Positions 19,505 to 28,945 are shown, counted from the stretch's first letter. The stretch: DNA of 64,000 nucleotides from DATJGR01 sp963780795 (GCA_963780795.1 CAWADH010000009.1:1-64000); one strand, 5' to 3'. Translations and numbers: made by a program. The notes: generated by a model not told the origin, from the letters alone.

Positions 19505-20188
19505 ATGCGAATCGAAGTGCTCGTCGACGCCGATGCGGTGGCCGCGCGAGCGGCGCGGCTGATCGCTGCGGCAGCGCGCGACGCGGTAAGCGCGCGCGGC
19601 CGTTTCGTATTCGCCGTCAGCGGCGGCCGCACGCCATGGACCATGCTGAAGCTGCTGGCGCGCGAAGAGCTGCCGTGGCCGCAGGTGCACGTAGTGCAGG
19701 TGGACGAGCGTGTAGCGCCGGCAAACGATCCGGACCGTAATCTGACGCACCTGCACGAAACACTGCTCGCGAACTCGCCGTTGGAAGCGGATCACATACA
19801 CGCAATGCCGGTCGACGCGTCCGACCTAACGGATGCGATGAGGCGCTACGAGGCCACGTTGCGTGGCTTGTGCGGCGCCCCGGCCGTGCTCGACCTCGTG
19901 CATCTCGGGCTCGGCCCCGATGGGCACACCGCCTCGCTGGTGCCCGGCGATCCGGTACTGGACGTGACCGGTGCGGACGTGGCGCTCACGAAGCCGTATC
20001 AGGGCCGACGCCGGATGACGCTGACGTATCCGGTCATCGATCGCGCACGGCGGATTCTGTGGCTCGTAACAGGCGCCGACAAAGTCGCGGCGCTGACGCA
20101 GCTGCGGACCGGCAGCCGCGCGATACCCGGTGGCCGGGTGCGCGCCGACAACGCCGAGATCCTCGCGGACCGGCAGGCGGCGCCGTGA
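19505..20188 (+). CDS. pgl: 6-phosphogluconolactonase
   Basis: Hydrolyses 6-phosphogluconolactone, the step before Gnd. The 227-residue protein has the glucosamine-6-phosphate isomerase-like fold with VSGGRTPWTML near residue 40, VDERVAPANDPDRN near 80 and LGLGPDGHTASLVPG near 140. Its stop overlaps the GTG of glgX. The glucose-6-phosphate dehydrogenase gene (zwf) is not in the window. Confidence 0.93.
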   Translation: MRIEVLVDADAVAARAARLIAAAARDAVSARGRFVFAVSGGRTPWTMLKLLAREELPWPQVHVVQVDERVAPANDPDRNLTHLHETLLANSPLEADHIHAMPVDASDLTDAMRRYEATLRGLCGAPAVLDLVHLGLGPDGHTASLVPGDPVLDVTGADVALTKPYQGRRRMTLTYPVIDRARRILWLVTGADKVAALTQLRTGSRAIPGGRVRADNAEILADRQAAP

Positions 20189-22269
20189 CTGGGAGCCCTG
20201 TAGCACCGGGTGTGAGCCATCCGCTCGGCGCGAACCTCGTCGCCGGCGGAACCAATTTCAGCGTCTTCGCAAAGCGGGCCACCGCGGTGGAGCTGTGCCT
20301 GTTCGATCGTTCTGACGACGCAACAGCGGCGCGGGTGATCGAGCTCGACGCGCGCATTCATCGTTCGTACCACTATTGGCACACGTTCGTTCCCGGGGTC
20401 GCACCCGGTCAGCACTATGGATATCGCGCGCACGGTCCGCTGGATCCGGCGAAAGGACGCCGGTTCGACCCGCAGAAACTGCTGCTCGATCCGTATGCGA
20501 AGGCGGTCGCCTGGCCGGCGCGGCGCAGCCGCGATGCCGCGTCGCGGCCCGGCGACAATGCGGCGACGGCGCTCAAGAGCGTGGTGGTCGATACCAGTCG
20601 TTACGATTGGGAAAACGACGCGCCGCCGCGCACGCCGTTCGCGCGCAGCGTCATCTACGAACTGCACGTCGGCGGCTTCACGCGCGATCCGAGTTCCGGC
20701 GTGGCGGTTGCGAGGCGCGGCACCTTCGCCGGCGTCGTCGACAAGATTCCGTACTTGAAAGCGCTCGGCGTGACCGCAGTCGAACTGTTGCCGGTGTTCG
20801 CGTTCGACGAGCAGGCGGCGCCGACGGGGCTGGTGAATTTCTGGGGTTACCAGCCGCTCGTGTTCTTCGCGCCGCATCCGGCTTACAGCATCAGTCGCAA
20901 TGCAGTGGGTGCACTCGACGAGTTCCGCGACATGGTGAAAGCGCTGCATCGCGCCGGCATCGAAGTGATTCTCGACGTGGTCTACAACCACACCGCGGAA
21001 GGCGACGCCGACGGCCCGACGCTGTCGCTGCGCGGGCTCGCGAACGACACCTACTATCTGCTCGAAGCCGACGGCGACTACGCGGACTACACCGGCTGCG
21101 GCAATACGCTGAACGCCAACGAATCGGTGGTGCGGCGGTTGATTCTCGACAGCCTGCGCTACTGGGCCAGCGAGATGCACGTGGATGGTTTCCGTTTCGA
21201 TCTGGCCGCGGTTCTGTCACGCGATGCAGAGGGCCAGCCGATGGTGTCGCCGCCGATCGTTCGGGACATCGAATCGGATCCCGCGCTGTCGCACGTCAAA
21301 CTGATCGCTGAAGCGTGGGACGCCGGCGGCCTGTATCAGGTCGGCGGTTTTGCCGGCGAAACGTGGAAGGAATGGAACGGCAAGTTCCGCGACGACGTGC
21401 GCGCGTTCGTGAAAGGCGATCGGGACACGGTCCGTTCACTCGCGTACCGGCTCACGGGCAGCCCCGACGTGTACGGCCATCAGGATCGCGAACCGGAACA
21501 GAGCATCAACTTCGTCGCGTGCCACGACGGCTTCACGCTGAACGATCTCGTGTCGTACGACGTAAAGCACAACGAGGAAAATGGCGAGGACAATCGCGAC
21601 GGCGCGGACGACAACCGCAGCTGGAATTGTGGTGTGGAAGGTCCCACCGACGACCCGCTCATCGAGACGCTGCGCAATCGGCAGGTGAAGAACTTCCTGG
21701 CGTTGACGCTGCTCGCAGTCGGCACGCCGATGCTGCTCGCCGGCGACGAGGTGCGGCGCACGCAGCGCGGCAACAACAATGCGTATTGCCACGACGACCC
21801 GACCACGTGGTTCGACTGGACGCTGCTCGAACGCCACGCCGACGTGCTGCGTTTCACGCGCGAGCTGATCGCGTTCCGTTTGAACCGGCGGCTGCCGATC
21901 GAGCACGCGCAGACGACGCTTGCCGAACTGCTGAGCGACAACGCGGTGCGGTGGCATGGCGTGGAGCTCGATGCGCCGGACTGGGGAACCGCCTCGCACT
22001 CGCTGGCCGCAACGACGCGCCTGATCGGCGACCGTCTGCTGCTGCACGCGATGGTCAATGCGTATTGGCAACCGCTCGAGTTTCAGTTGCCGGATGCCGG
22101 CGCCGACCACACCGCGTGGCGTCGTTGCATCGACACCGCGCTCGCGGCGCCGCACGACATCAGCCCGTGGAACGAAGCGCCGGCGATGAGTGCGGCGACG
22201 TACCGCGTGGAAGCACGCTCCGTGGTAGTTCTCGTTGCCGGAGCGCGTGAGAATCGCGAGGGACGATGA
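20185..22269 (+). CDS. glgX: Glycogen debranching enzyme GlgX
   Basis: Isoamylase-type GH13 enzyme that hydrolyses alpha-1,6 branches of limit dextrins. The 694-residue protein has an N-terminal CBM48-like domain (about 10-100) and the GH13 motifs DVVYNHT (264-270), GFRFDLA with nucleophile Asp339, EAWD with Glu376, and CHD (His447, Asp448). GTG start overlaps the pgl stop, and the stop overlaps the cydA ATG. Its place between pgl and a respiratory oxidase is unusual. Confidence 0.94.
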   Translation: MTGSPVAPGVSHPLGANLVAGGTNFSVFAKRATAVELCLFDRSDDATAARVIELDARIHRSYHYWHTFVPGVAPGQHYGYRAHGPLDPAKGRRFDPQKLLLDPYAKAVAWPARRSRDAASRPGDNAATALKSVVVDTSRYDWENDAPPRTPFARSVIYELHVGGFTRDPSSGVAVARRGTFAGVVDKIPYLKALGVTAVELLPVFAFDEQAAPTGLVNFWGYQPLVFFAPHPAYSISRNAVGALDEFRDMVKALHRAGIEVILDVVYNHTAEGDADGPTLSLRGLANDTYYLLEADGDYADYTGCGNTLNANESVVRRLILDSLRYWASEMHVDGFRFDLAAVLSRDAEGQPMVSPPIVRDIESDPALSHVKLIAEAWDAGGLYQVGGFAGETWKEWNGKFRDDVRAFVKGDRDTVRSLAYRLTGSPDVYGHQDREPEQSINFVACHDGFTLNDLVSYDVKHNEENGEDNRDGADDNRSWNCGVEGPTDDPLIETLRNRQVKNFLALTLLAVGTPMLLAGDEVRRTQRGNNNAYCHDDPTTWFDWTLLERHADVLRFTRELIAFRLNRRLPIEHAQTTLAELLSDNAVRWHGVELDAPDWGTASHSLAATTRLIGDRLLLHAMVNAYWQPLEFQLPDAGADHTAWRRCIDTALAAPHDISPWNEAPAMSAATYRVEARSVVVLVAGARENREGR

Positions 22270-23609
22270 GCGTGGATCTGGATCCGCTTCTGCTGTCGCG
22301 CATTCAGTTCGCCTTCGTCGTCAGCTTCCACATCATCTTTCCGGCGTTCACCGTCGGCATTGCCGCATGGCTCGCGACGATCGAAGGCGCGCGTCTGGTG
22401 ACCGGCAACGAACTGTACCGGCGCGTGTTCGACTTCTGGCTGAAAGTATTCTCGGTGTCGTTCGGCATGGGCGTGGTCACGGGCATCGTGATGGCGTTTC
22501 AGTTCGGCACCAACTGGGGCGTGCTGTCGCAGCGGATGGGTTCGATCCAGGGACCGTTGCTCGGCTATGAAGGTTTCACCGCGTTCATGCTGGAGGCGAC
22601 GTTCTTCGGCGTGATGCTGTTCGGCCGCGAACGCGTATCGCCGCGCGCGTATCTGTTCGCGTGCTGCATGGTTTCGCTCGGCACGATGTTCTCGTCGTTC
22701 TGGATTCTCGCGAACAACAGCTGGATGCAGGTGCCGCTCGGTCACGCGATCGTCGACGGCCGCATCGTTCCCGCGGACTGGTGGACGATCACCACCGGTC
22801 CGATTCAGCGTGTGCGATGGCCGCACATGCTCCTTGCCGCGTTTCTGACGACCGGCATGTGCGTGATCGCGACCGGCGCGTGGTATGCGTTGCGGCGGGT
22901 ACACATGGCGGAATCGCGCGTAATGCTCAACTGGGGGCTCGCGCTGGTGGCCGCGTTGATTCCGTTTCAGCTCGTCGCCGGGCATCTGACCGGCGGCTAC
23001 GTGCACGACCATCAGCCGGCGAAGTTCGCGGCCATCGAGGCGCGCTGGAAAAACCAGCAGCCGGCGAGCGAAGTGCTGATCGCGATCCCGGAAGAGTCGG
23101 TCGAACGCAATCGCTTCGCCGTCGAAGTGCCGAAGCTCGGCAGCTTCATCGCGAGCGGCACGTGGGATTCGCGCGAAACGGGCCTCGACGATTTCGCGCC
23201 GCGCGATCGCCCGCCGGTGCTGATTCCGTTCTTTGCCTTCCGCATCATGGTCGGCGCCGGGCTGGTGATGCTGGCGGTATCGTGGCTCGGCAATCTGCTG
23301 CGGCTGCGCGGAACGCTCGAAACGACGCGCTGGTTCCTGTGGTGCGCGTACCTGTCGTTTCCCACCGGCTTCGTCGCGATCATCGCCGGTTGGCTGACGG
23401 CCGAAGTGGGGCGCCAGCCGTGGGTGGTGTACGGCTTGCTTCGCACCGAAGACGCGATCACGCCGTCGCTCACCGGCGCCGACGTGTTGCTGTCGCTTAC
23501 CGGTTACGTGCTGGTGTATTCGGTGGTAATCCCGTTCGGCGTGTACTACATCTACAAACTGCTGCGGGACGGTCCCGCCGCGAAAGAGGAACGGCCGCGT
23601 GGACGCTAG
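22266..23609 (+). CDS. cydA: Cytochrome bd-type quinol oxidase subunit I (CydA/CioA)
   Basis: Quinol-oxidising haem subunit of the bd oxidase. The 447-residue length shows a short Q-loop, as in cyanide-insensitive (CioA) enzymes. Visible are the haem ligand region SFHIIFPAFTVG near the N-terminus, VAGHLTGGY, and the conserved GRQPW near residue 380. ATG overlaps the glgX stop (ATGA); the last 11 bases overlap cydB. No FNR-like site was seen in the immediate upstream genes. Confidence 0.95.
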   Translation: MSVDLDPLLLSRIQFAFVVSFHIIFPAFTVGIAAWLATIEGARLVTGNELYRRVFDFWLKVFSVSFGMGVVTGIVMAFQFGTNWGVLSQRMGSIQGPLLGYEGFTAFMLEATFFGVMLFGRERVSPRAYLFACCMVSLGTMFSSFWILANNSWMQVPLGHAIVDGRIVPADWWTITTGPIQRVRWPHMLLAAFLTTGMCVIATGAWYALRRVHMAESRVMLNWGLALVAALIPFQLVAGHLTGGYVHDHQPAKFAAIEARWKNQQPASEVLIAIPEESVERNRFAVEVPKLGSFIASGTWDSRETGLDDFAPRDRPPVLIPFFAFRIMVGAGLVMLAVSWLGNLLRLRGTLETTRWFLWCAYLSFPTGFVAIIAGWLTAEVGRQPWVVYGLLRTEDAITPSLTGADVLLSLTGYVLVYSVVIPFGVYYIYKLLRDGPAAKEERPRGR

Positions 23610-24594
23610 CAACCTCGCGCTGTTCTGGGCCGGTGTGGCGGCGCTGTCGATCCTCGTCTACGTCGTGCTCGACGGCTTCGATCTCGGCGTCGGTGTGCTG
23701 TTCGGCACAACCCGCGACGAATCGCATCGCGTCGCGATGATGAATTCCATCGCGCCGTTCTGGGACGGCAACGAAACGTGGCTGGTGATGATCGGCGTCT
23801 GCCTGTTTGCCGCGTTTCCGGTGGTCTACACCGTATTCCTCGGCGCGTTTTACGTTCCGGTGCTGCTGCTGCTGATCGGGCTGATCTTCCGCGGCGTCGC
23901 GTTCGAGTATCGCGACCGCAGCGAGCGCATGCGGCCCGTGTGGGATTTCGGCTTTGCCGCCGGTTCTGCGGTGGTCGGGTTCGTGCAGGGCGCGGCGATC
24001 GGCGGCGTGATGCTCGGCCTGCCGGTGCGCGACGGCCAGTTCGCCGGCGACTCGACACAGTGGTTGGCGCCGTTTCCGCTGCTCACCGGCGTCGGTCTGG
24101 TGCTCGGCTATTCGTTGCTCGGCGCCGGTTGGCTGGTGCTGAAGAGCGAAGGCGAGTTGCGCGGCTGGGCATACGCGCGCATTCCGTGGCTGGCAGGCGC
24201 CGTGCTCGCGGTGCTCGGCGTTGCCGCGTTGCTGACGCTCGATTACAGCGAGATCGCGAAGGGGCATTGGAGCGACCGCCGCTGGGGTCTCGTGTTTCCC
24301 GCGATCGGCGCGCTCGCGCTGGTCGGTGTCGTAGTCGGTACGCGGCGCCGCCACGACGTGCTGCCGTTTGCGATGACGGTGCTGTTCGTCGTCGCGTCGT
24401 TTGCCACCCTCGCGGTGATGTTCTGGCCGTACATGATTCCGTACTCGATCACGATCGGCAGCGCCGCTGCGCCCGAAGCGTCGCTGAGCTTTCTGTTCTA
24501 CGGCGCGGGTCTCTTCGTGCTGCCGGTGATCGTGGTGTACACGATCCGCGTGTACTGGCTGTTCCGCGGCAAAGTGTCGAAAGGCTACGAATGA
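23599..24594 (+). CDS. cydB: Cytochrome bd-type quinol oxidase subunit II (CydB/CioB)
   Basis: Second membrane subunit of the bd oxidase, 331 residues with about eight membrane helices. It begins LALFWAGVAALSILVYVVLDGFDLGVG and has APFWDGNETWLV, both family hallmarks. GTG start within the 3' end of cydA. No small CydX frame is visible after it; the stop overlaps the ATG of a glycosidase gene. Confidence 0.95.
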   Translation: MDASNLALFWAGVAALSILVYVVLDGFDLGVGVLFGTTRDESHRVAMMNSIAPFWDGNETWLVMIGVCLFAAFPVVYTVFLGAFYVPVLLLLIGLIFRGVAFEYRDRSERMRPVWDFGFAAGSAVVGFVQGAAIGGVMLGLPVRDGQFAGDSTQWLAPFPLLTGVGLVLGYSLLGAGWLVLKSEGELRGWAYARIPWLAGAVLAVLGVAALLTLDYSEIAKGHWSDRRWGLVFPAIGALALVGVVVGTRRRHDVLPFAMTVLFVVASFATLAVMFWPYMIPYSITIGSAAAPEASLSFLFYGAGLFVLPVIVVYTIRVYWLFRGKVSKGYE

Positions 24595-27236
24595 CCGCGC
24601 CCACTGCAGAACACGCACGCCTGGCGACTTCGACCGACCGCGAACCCGGCGAATGGAAAGCGATCGGCCCGTACGTGAGCGAACGCGCGTGGGGCACGGT
24701 GCGCGAGGACTACAGCGCCGACGGCAATGCGTGGGGCTATTTTCCATACGAGCATGCGCGGTCGCGCGCGTATCGCTGGAACGAAGACGGTCTCGCCGGC
24801 ATCTGCGATCTGGAGCAGCGCATGTGTTTTGCGCTGTCGTTCTGGAACGGCCGCGATCCGTTCCTGAAGGAACGCATCTTCGGTTTGTCCGGACCCGAAG
24901 GTAACCACGGCGAGGACGCCAAGGAATACTGGTGGTACGTCGACGCCACGCCGACTGCATCGTGGCTGCAATGGCGCTATCACTACCCGCAGGCGGAATT
25001 CCCGTACGCGCGGTTGCGCGAGGAGAACGCGCGTCGCGATCGCACGCAGCGCGAGTTCGATCTGGAACACACCGGCGTATTCGATACGAATCGCTATTGG
25101 CAGATCGAAGTCGATTACGCGAAAGCGGCGCCGCGCGACGTTTGCGTGCGCATCCGCATCCGTAACGCCGGACTCGAAGCGGCCGAGCTGCACGTGTTGC
25201 CGACGCTGTGGTTTCGCAACCGCTGGGCGTGGGATCTGGATGCGGTGCGTCCGTCGATCCGCGCGGGCGACCGTCGCGTGTGCGCCGTTGCAGAGGAGCA
25301 TCGGATCGGGCGCTGGCTGCTGGAAGCGGGCGCGGGTCCGCGCGGTGCGCCGGAGCTGTTGTTCTGCGACAACGACACCAATGCCGTGCGGCTGTTCGGC
25401 GGCGCCGCACAAACGCCTTATCCGAAAGACGGCATCAATGATCATGTCGTTGCCGGCGCTGCGAGTGTGAACCCTGCGCACCGCGGCACGAAGATGGCGT
25501 GCTGGTATCGCGAGACCGTCTCTCCCAACGAGAGCATCGAGCTGCGGCTGCGGCTGACGCACACCGATGCGGACGATGCGCTCGACCTGGCGTCCGGGTT
25601 CGACCGCACGTTCGCGGACCGAGCGCGCGAAGCGGACGAATACCACGCATCGATGCGCGTCGCGCGCACCACGGACGAGGAAGCGGCGGTGATGCGCCAG
25701 GCGTTCGCCGGAATGGTTTGGAGCCAGCAGTTCTATCACTACGACGTTGCGCGCTGGCTCGACGGCGATCCGGCGCAACCGGCGCCGCCGGCTTCACGCA
25801 AGACCGGCCGCAACGCGAATTGGCGGCACCTGAACAACCACGACATCCTCGCGATGCCCGACACATGGGAGTATCCGTGGTACGCCGCGTGGGACCTGGC
25901 GTTCCACTGCGTGGTGCTCGCGAACACCGACCCCGCTGCGGCGAAACATCAGCTGCTGCTGATGTGCCGCGAGTGGTACATGCACCCGAACGGCCAGATT
26001 CCCGCGTACGAATGGAAGTTCGACGACGTGAACCCGCCGGTGCACGCGTGGGCCGCACTCGCGGTGTTCCGCATCGACGGCGGCACCGATTTCGAATTTC
26101 TCGGGAGCGCATTCCACAAGCTGCTGATCAACTTCACGTGGTGGGTGAATCGCAAAGACGCGCGCGGCGACAACGTCTTCGAAGGCGGATTTCTCGGGCT
26201 CGACAACATCGGTGTGTTCGACCGCTCCACGATGTCGGCCGACGGCAGCGTGCTGGAGCAGTCCGACGCCACCGCGTGGATGGGCAAGTTCTGTCTGAAC
26301 ATGCTCGAGATGGCGTTGCGCCTGGCGAACCGCGATCACACGTATGAAGGCGTCGCGCTGAAATTCTTCGAGCACTTCGCCGCCATCGCAGAAGCGATGC
26401 ATGAATTGTGGGACGAAGAGGACGGCTTCTTCTACGACCGGTTGCGCATGCCGGACGGATCGACGCGTCCGCTGCGCGTGCGTTCGATGGTGGGTCTGCT
26501 GCCGGTGTTCGCCGCGGTGCGGCTCGAAGCGGCGTTGTGGGAGAACCTGCCGGATTTTCGCGCGCGCGCCGCGTGGTTCCTGCGACACCGGCGCACGCTC
26601 GCGCATCTCGACGAGTTCAAGACCGAATGGCGCATTGAACTCGCGACGCTGGTCGACACGCAGCAGCTGCGGCGCGTGTTGTCGCGCATGCTCGACGAGA
26701 ACGAGTTCTTCTCGCCGTTCGGCTTGCGTTCGCTGTCGCGCTTCCATCGCGAACACCCGCTGGTGGTGCCGTTGCCGAACGGCGAGGCGCGCCTCGACTA
26801 CGAGCCCGCCGAATCGAAGTGCGGCATCTTTGGCGGCAATTCGAACTGGCGCGGACCGATCTGGTTTCCGCTGAACTTCCTCGCGCTCGAATCGTTGCGC
26901 AACCTGCACGAATGTCTCGGCCAGCGTTTCAAGGTGGAACTGCCGACCGGCTCCGGCCGCCTCGCTACGCTTGGCGAAGTGGCCGACGAACTCGAACGCC
27001 GCGTGCTGAGCCTGTTCCTGCTCGACGCAAACGGCCGCCGGCCGATCTACGGACAATCGACGCTGTTCCAGAACGATCCGCAATGGCGCGATCAGATCCT
27101 GTTCTACGAATACTTCGACGGCGACACCGGCGAAGGTCTCGGCGCCGCGCACCAGACGGGATGGACCGCGCTCGTCGGTGCGCTGATCGCCAATCGTGGA
27201 CGGCGATGGAGGCGGTCGGACATGATCGGCGGGTGA
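24591..27236 (+). CDS. GH63-like glycosidase (MGH1-type alpha/alpha barrel)
   Basis: Large soluble enzyme of 881 residues with no signal peptide, so probably cytoplasmic. The N-terminal half is beta-rich (WGYFPYEHARSRAYRWNEDG, KEYWWYVDATPTASW) and the C-terminal half is a helical (alpha/alpha)6-type barrel with GGFLGLDNIGVFDRS and GGNSNWRGPIWFPLNFL, typical of bacterial GH63 or MGH1-like proteins. Likely acts on glucosides, perhaps glucosylglycerate, maltooligosaccharides or released glycogen ends; the substrate cannot be read from the sequence. Its ATG overlaps the cydB stop. Confidence 0.8.
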   Translation: MTAPTAEHARLATSTDREPGEWKAIGPYVSERAWGTVREDYSADGNAWGYFPYEHARSRAYRWNEDGLAGICDLEQRMCFALSFWNGRDPFLKERIFGLSGPEGNHGEDAKEYWWYVDATPTASWLQWRYHYPQAEFPYARLREENARRDRTQREFDLEHTGVFDTNRYWQIEVDYAKAAPRDVCVRIRIRNAGLEAAELHVLPTLWFRNRWAWDLDAVRPSIRAGDRRVCAVAEEHRIGRWLLEAGAGPRGAPELLFCDNDTNAVRLFGGAAQTPYPKDGINDHVVAGAASVNPAHRGTKMACWYRETVSPNESIELRLRLTHTDADDALDLASGFDRTFADRAREADEYHASMRVARTTDEEAAVMRQAFAGMVWSQQFYHYDVARWLDGDPAQPAPPASRKTGRNANWRHLNNHDILAMPDTWEYPWYAAWDLAFHCVVLANTDPAAAKHQLLLMCREWYMHPNGQIPAYEWKFDDVNPPVHAWAALAVFRIDGGTDFEFLGSAFHKLLINFTWWVNRKDARGDNVFEGGFLGLDNIGVFDRSTMSADGSVLEQSDATAWMGKFCLNMLEMALRLANRDHTYEGVALKFFEHFAAIAEAMHELWDEEDGFFYDRLRMPDGSTRPLRVRSMVGLLPVFAAVRLEAALWENLPDFRARAAWFLRHRRTLAHLDEFKTEWRIELATLVDTQQLRRVLSRMLDENEFFSPFGLRSLSRFHREHPLVVPLPNGEARLDYEPAESKCGIFGGNSNWRGPIWFPLNFLALESLRNLHECLGQRFKVELPTGSGRLATLGEVADELERRVLSLFLLDANGRRPIYGQSTLFQNDPQWRDQILFYEYFDGDTGEGLGAAHQTGWTALVGALIANRGRRWRRSDMIGG

Positions 27237-27291
27237 TCGGCGGTCGCGGTGACGTGATCGGTGTTCCGGAGATCGTGGTGCGATTTTAGCC

Positions 27292-27370
27292 GGGTAGGGC
27301 GACGGGTGATCGGTGCTCCGGCCCGGCGATGGGGGAAGCGCCTCCGCACCGATCACCCGTCGCCCTACCC
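27292..27370. repeat. Repeat copy B, module 1: perfect 25-bp inverted repeat
   Basis: Positions 27292-27316 (starting GGGTAGGGCGACGGGTGATC) are the exact reverse complement of 27346-27370, around a 29-base loop. It sits between convergent genes (glycosidase and tetR) and is likely a two-way transcription barrier. Best preserved copy of module 1 in the window. Confidence 0.9.
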
Positions 27371-27401
27371 ACATCCGAAGTCGCGCCCTCGTTCGAGGAT
27401 G

Positions 27402-27442
27402 AATAAGTCACCGCCGGTGCCAGGCACCGGCGGTGACTTATT
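27402..27442. repeat. Repeat copy B, module 2: perfect 20-bp palindrome containing the tetR stop
   Basis: AATAAGTCACCGCCGGTGCC (27402-27421), a single A, then its exact reverse complement to 27442. The stop codon of the minus-strand tetR gene (27438-27440) lies inside. Related copies are at about 47920-47958 and 60219-60259. It is followed by a CGCGCGCTTCGCGCGCG hairpin at 27443-27459 that encodes the last residues of the regulator. Confidence 0.9.
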
Positions 27443-28085
27443 CGCGCGCTTCGCGCGCGTTGAGGCGCGACGTAACTTGGATACCGACGCTCGAAGCTCG
27501 ACCCGCCCGGCGCAACGCATGAATCCCGTTGATCAGCGCGTCGATGAGCCAGTCGAAACTGCGATCTACGTCGAGCGGCAGGCCGAAGCCGCCGTGGCGC
27601 TCGAGGATGGTGAAGCCGTGGATTGCGCTGCGCAGTCCGCGCAACGCGTGCAACGCGGCGTCTCGCTCGAGGCCATAGCCCTGCAGCACCAGCAGACACG
27701 TGTTCACGACGCGATCGGTCGCTTCGTTCCATGCGCGGTCACGCTTCGGCGGCGCGGCCACCGTGGCCTCGGCCAGGCCTGGGTGCGCCCTCAGAAAGGC
27801 GCGGTGCGCTTGCGCCATCGCGTGCACCGCGTCGTCGCCGCTCTTGCCGACGGTGACGCGCACCAGGGCCTCGTCGAGCATTGCGGCCGCGCGCAACGCG
27901 AGCATTCGTCGCAGCCCGGTGACGCCGTCGACGTGGTTGTACAGCGACGGCGGCTTGATCTTGAGCCGCGCGGCGAGATCGCCCATCGACAAAGCGTGCC
28001 AGCCGTGTTCGTCCACTTGGCGGATCGCTTCCGCGACGACATCGGCCTGTGAGTATCCGGCCCTAGCGCCCATCGGTGGTTCCAT
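27438..28085 (-). CDS. TetR/AcrR-family regulator (WHG-type C-terminal domain)
   Basis: The 215-residue repressor has an N-terminal helix-turn-helix (about 12-60; MGDLAARLKIKPPSLYNHVDG) and a C-terminal domain with IHGFTILERHGGFGLPLDVD, the WHG-type ligand domain. It is the second gene after an alpha/beta hydrolase, overlapping its 3' end, and probably represses that operon through the palindrome at 28925-28945. ATG 28073 is an alternative start. The last residues (NAREARE) and the stop are encoded by the intergenic repeat. Confidence 0.88.
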   Translation of the reverse strand: MEPPMGARAGYSQADVVAEAIRQVDEHGWHALSMGDLAARLKIKPPSLYNHVDGVTGLRRMLALRAAAMLDEALVRVTVGKSGDDAVHAMAQAHRAFLRAHPGLAEATVAAPPKRDRAWNEATDRVVNTCLLVLQGYGLERDAALHALRGLRSAIHGFTILERHGGFGLPLDVDRSFDWLIDALINGIHALRRAGRASSVGIQVTSRLNAREARE

Positions 28086-28914
28086 GCTGCAGGAATGCGA
28101 TGATCGGGGGCGCAGTCACGTCCGGCATCTCCGCATGCGGATAGTGGCCGGCGCCTTCTACCATCAGTACGGCGCCCTTCAAGCGCGTCGCAACGAGCAA
28201 CGCTTCACCCGCCGGCGCCGCGAAGTCGGGATCGCGCGAGCCCATTACCACCAGCACGCGCGCCTTCACGTCGTCGAGCTTGGCTTCGCTCGCGGCCTTC
28301 GACGCTGACAGCATGGCGTTGACCACGCGCATGCGACCGTCGAGCGACTCGGATAGCGCTGTCTTATAGCGTTCGAAGTCTTCCGGTTTGCGCGTCGGAT
28401 ACAGCGACGAGTAGTACGCGAGCCAGGCGGGGCGTCCCCAGAAGCCGCGGAAAGCCACGTTCAGCAATGCGCGCTGATACCACGGGCTCGGAATTTCGCG
28501 CACGAACGGTCCGATCAGCACGATGTTCGAGACGATGTCGGGCAGCGCGGTCGCGGCCCACACGGCGGACGCGGCGCTCGCGGAATTGCCGATGATCGTC
28601 GCGTGCTTGCCACCGAGGCTGTTGAGCAGCGCGACCATGTCGTCACCGACCGCATCGGCCGAGTAACTCGCGAAATCGGCGGTCGAATCGCCGAGGCCGC
28701 GCAGGTCCATCAGCACCACGCGAAAGCCGGCGTCGACGAGCGCGGGCGCGAGGAAACGATATTGCGCGCGCACGTCGCCGATGCCGGGCGCGCACAACAC
28801 GAGTGGCCCGCTCGAGCCGACGACCTCGTACGCCACCTGTCCGTCGGGCCGTTCCAACAGCAGCGGTGGTGTGGCGGCCGCCGCTAGGGCCAACCCGATC
28901 GCGAGCGTGAGCAT
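28063..28914 (-). CDS. Alpha/beta hydrolase, probably exported or membrane-attached
   Basis: The 283-residue protein starts with a hydrophobic segment (LTLAIGLALAAAATPPLLL), likely a signal peptide. The fold shows LCAPGIGDVRAQYRFLAPAL, the nucleophile elbow GNSASA (a variant of GxSxG), DPDF near residue 238 and the histidine in GAGHYPHAEMP. A start further upstream (29007) would place the tetR operator inside the coding region, so ATG 28914 is preferred. First gene of the hydrolase-tetR pair, divergent from the helicase gene. Confidence 0.85.
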   Translation of the reverse strand: MLTLAIGLALAAAATPPLLLERPDGQVAYEVVGSSGPLVLCAPGIGDVRAQYRFLAPALVDAGFRVVLMDLRGLGDSTADFASYSADAVGDDMVALLNSLGGKHATIIGNSASAASAVWAATALPDIVSNIVLIGPFVREIPSPWYQRALLNVAFRGFWGRPAWLAYYSSLYPTRKPEDFERYKTALSESLDGRMRVVNAMLSASKAASEAKLDDVKARVLVVMGSRDPDFAAPAGEALLVATRLKGAVLMVEGAGHYPHAEMPDVTAPPIIAFLQHGTTDGR

Positions 28915-28924
28915 CGATGCCTTC

Positions 28925-28945
28925 CTTAAGACGATTCGTCTTAAG
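28925..28945. promoter_or_regulatory. 21-bp perfect palindrome, probable TetR operator
   Basis: CTTAAGACGA, a central T, then the exact reverse complement, ending 11 bases upstream of the hydrolase start. An overlapping palindrome GTCTTAAGAC covers 28938-28947. The size and position fit an operator for the TetR-family protein encoded in the same operon. It lies in the divergent gap toward the dinG-like gene. Confidence 0.8.

Noticed and set aside
27292..27442. Insertion sequence or tRNA cluster
   Set aside because: No transposase frame and no tRNA fold; the palindromes fit a non-coding repeat.
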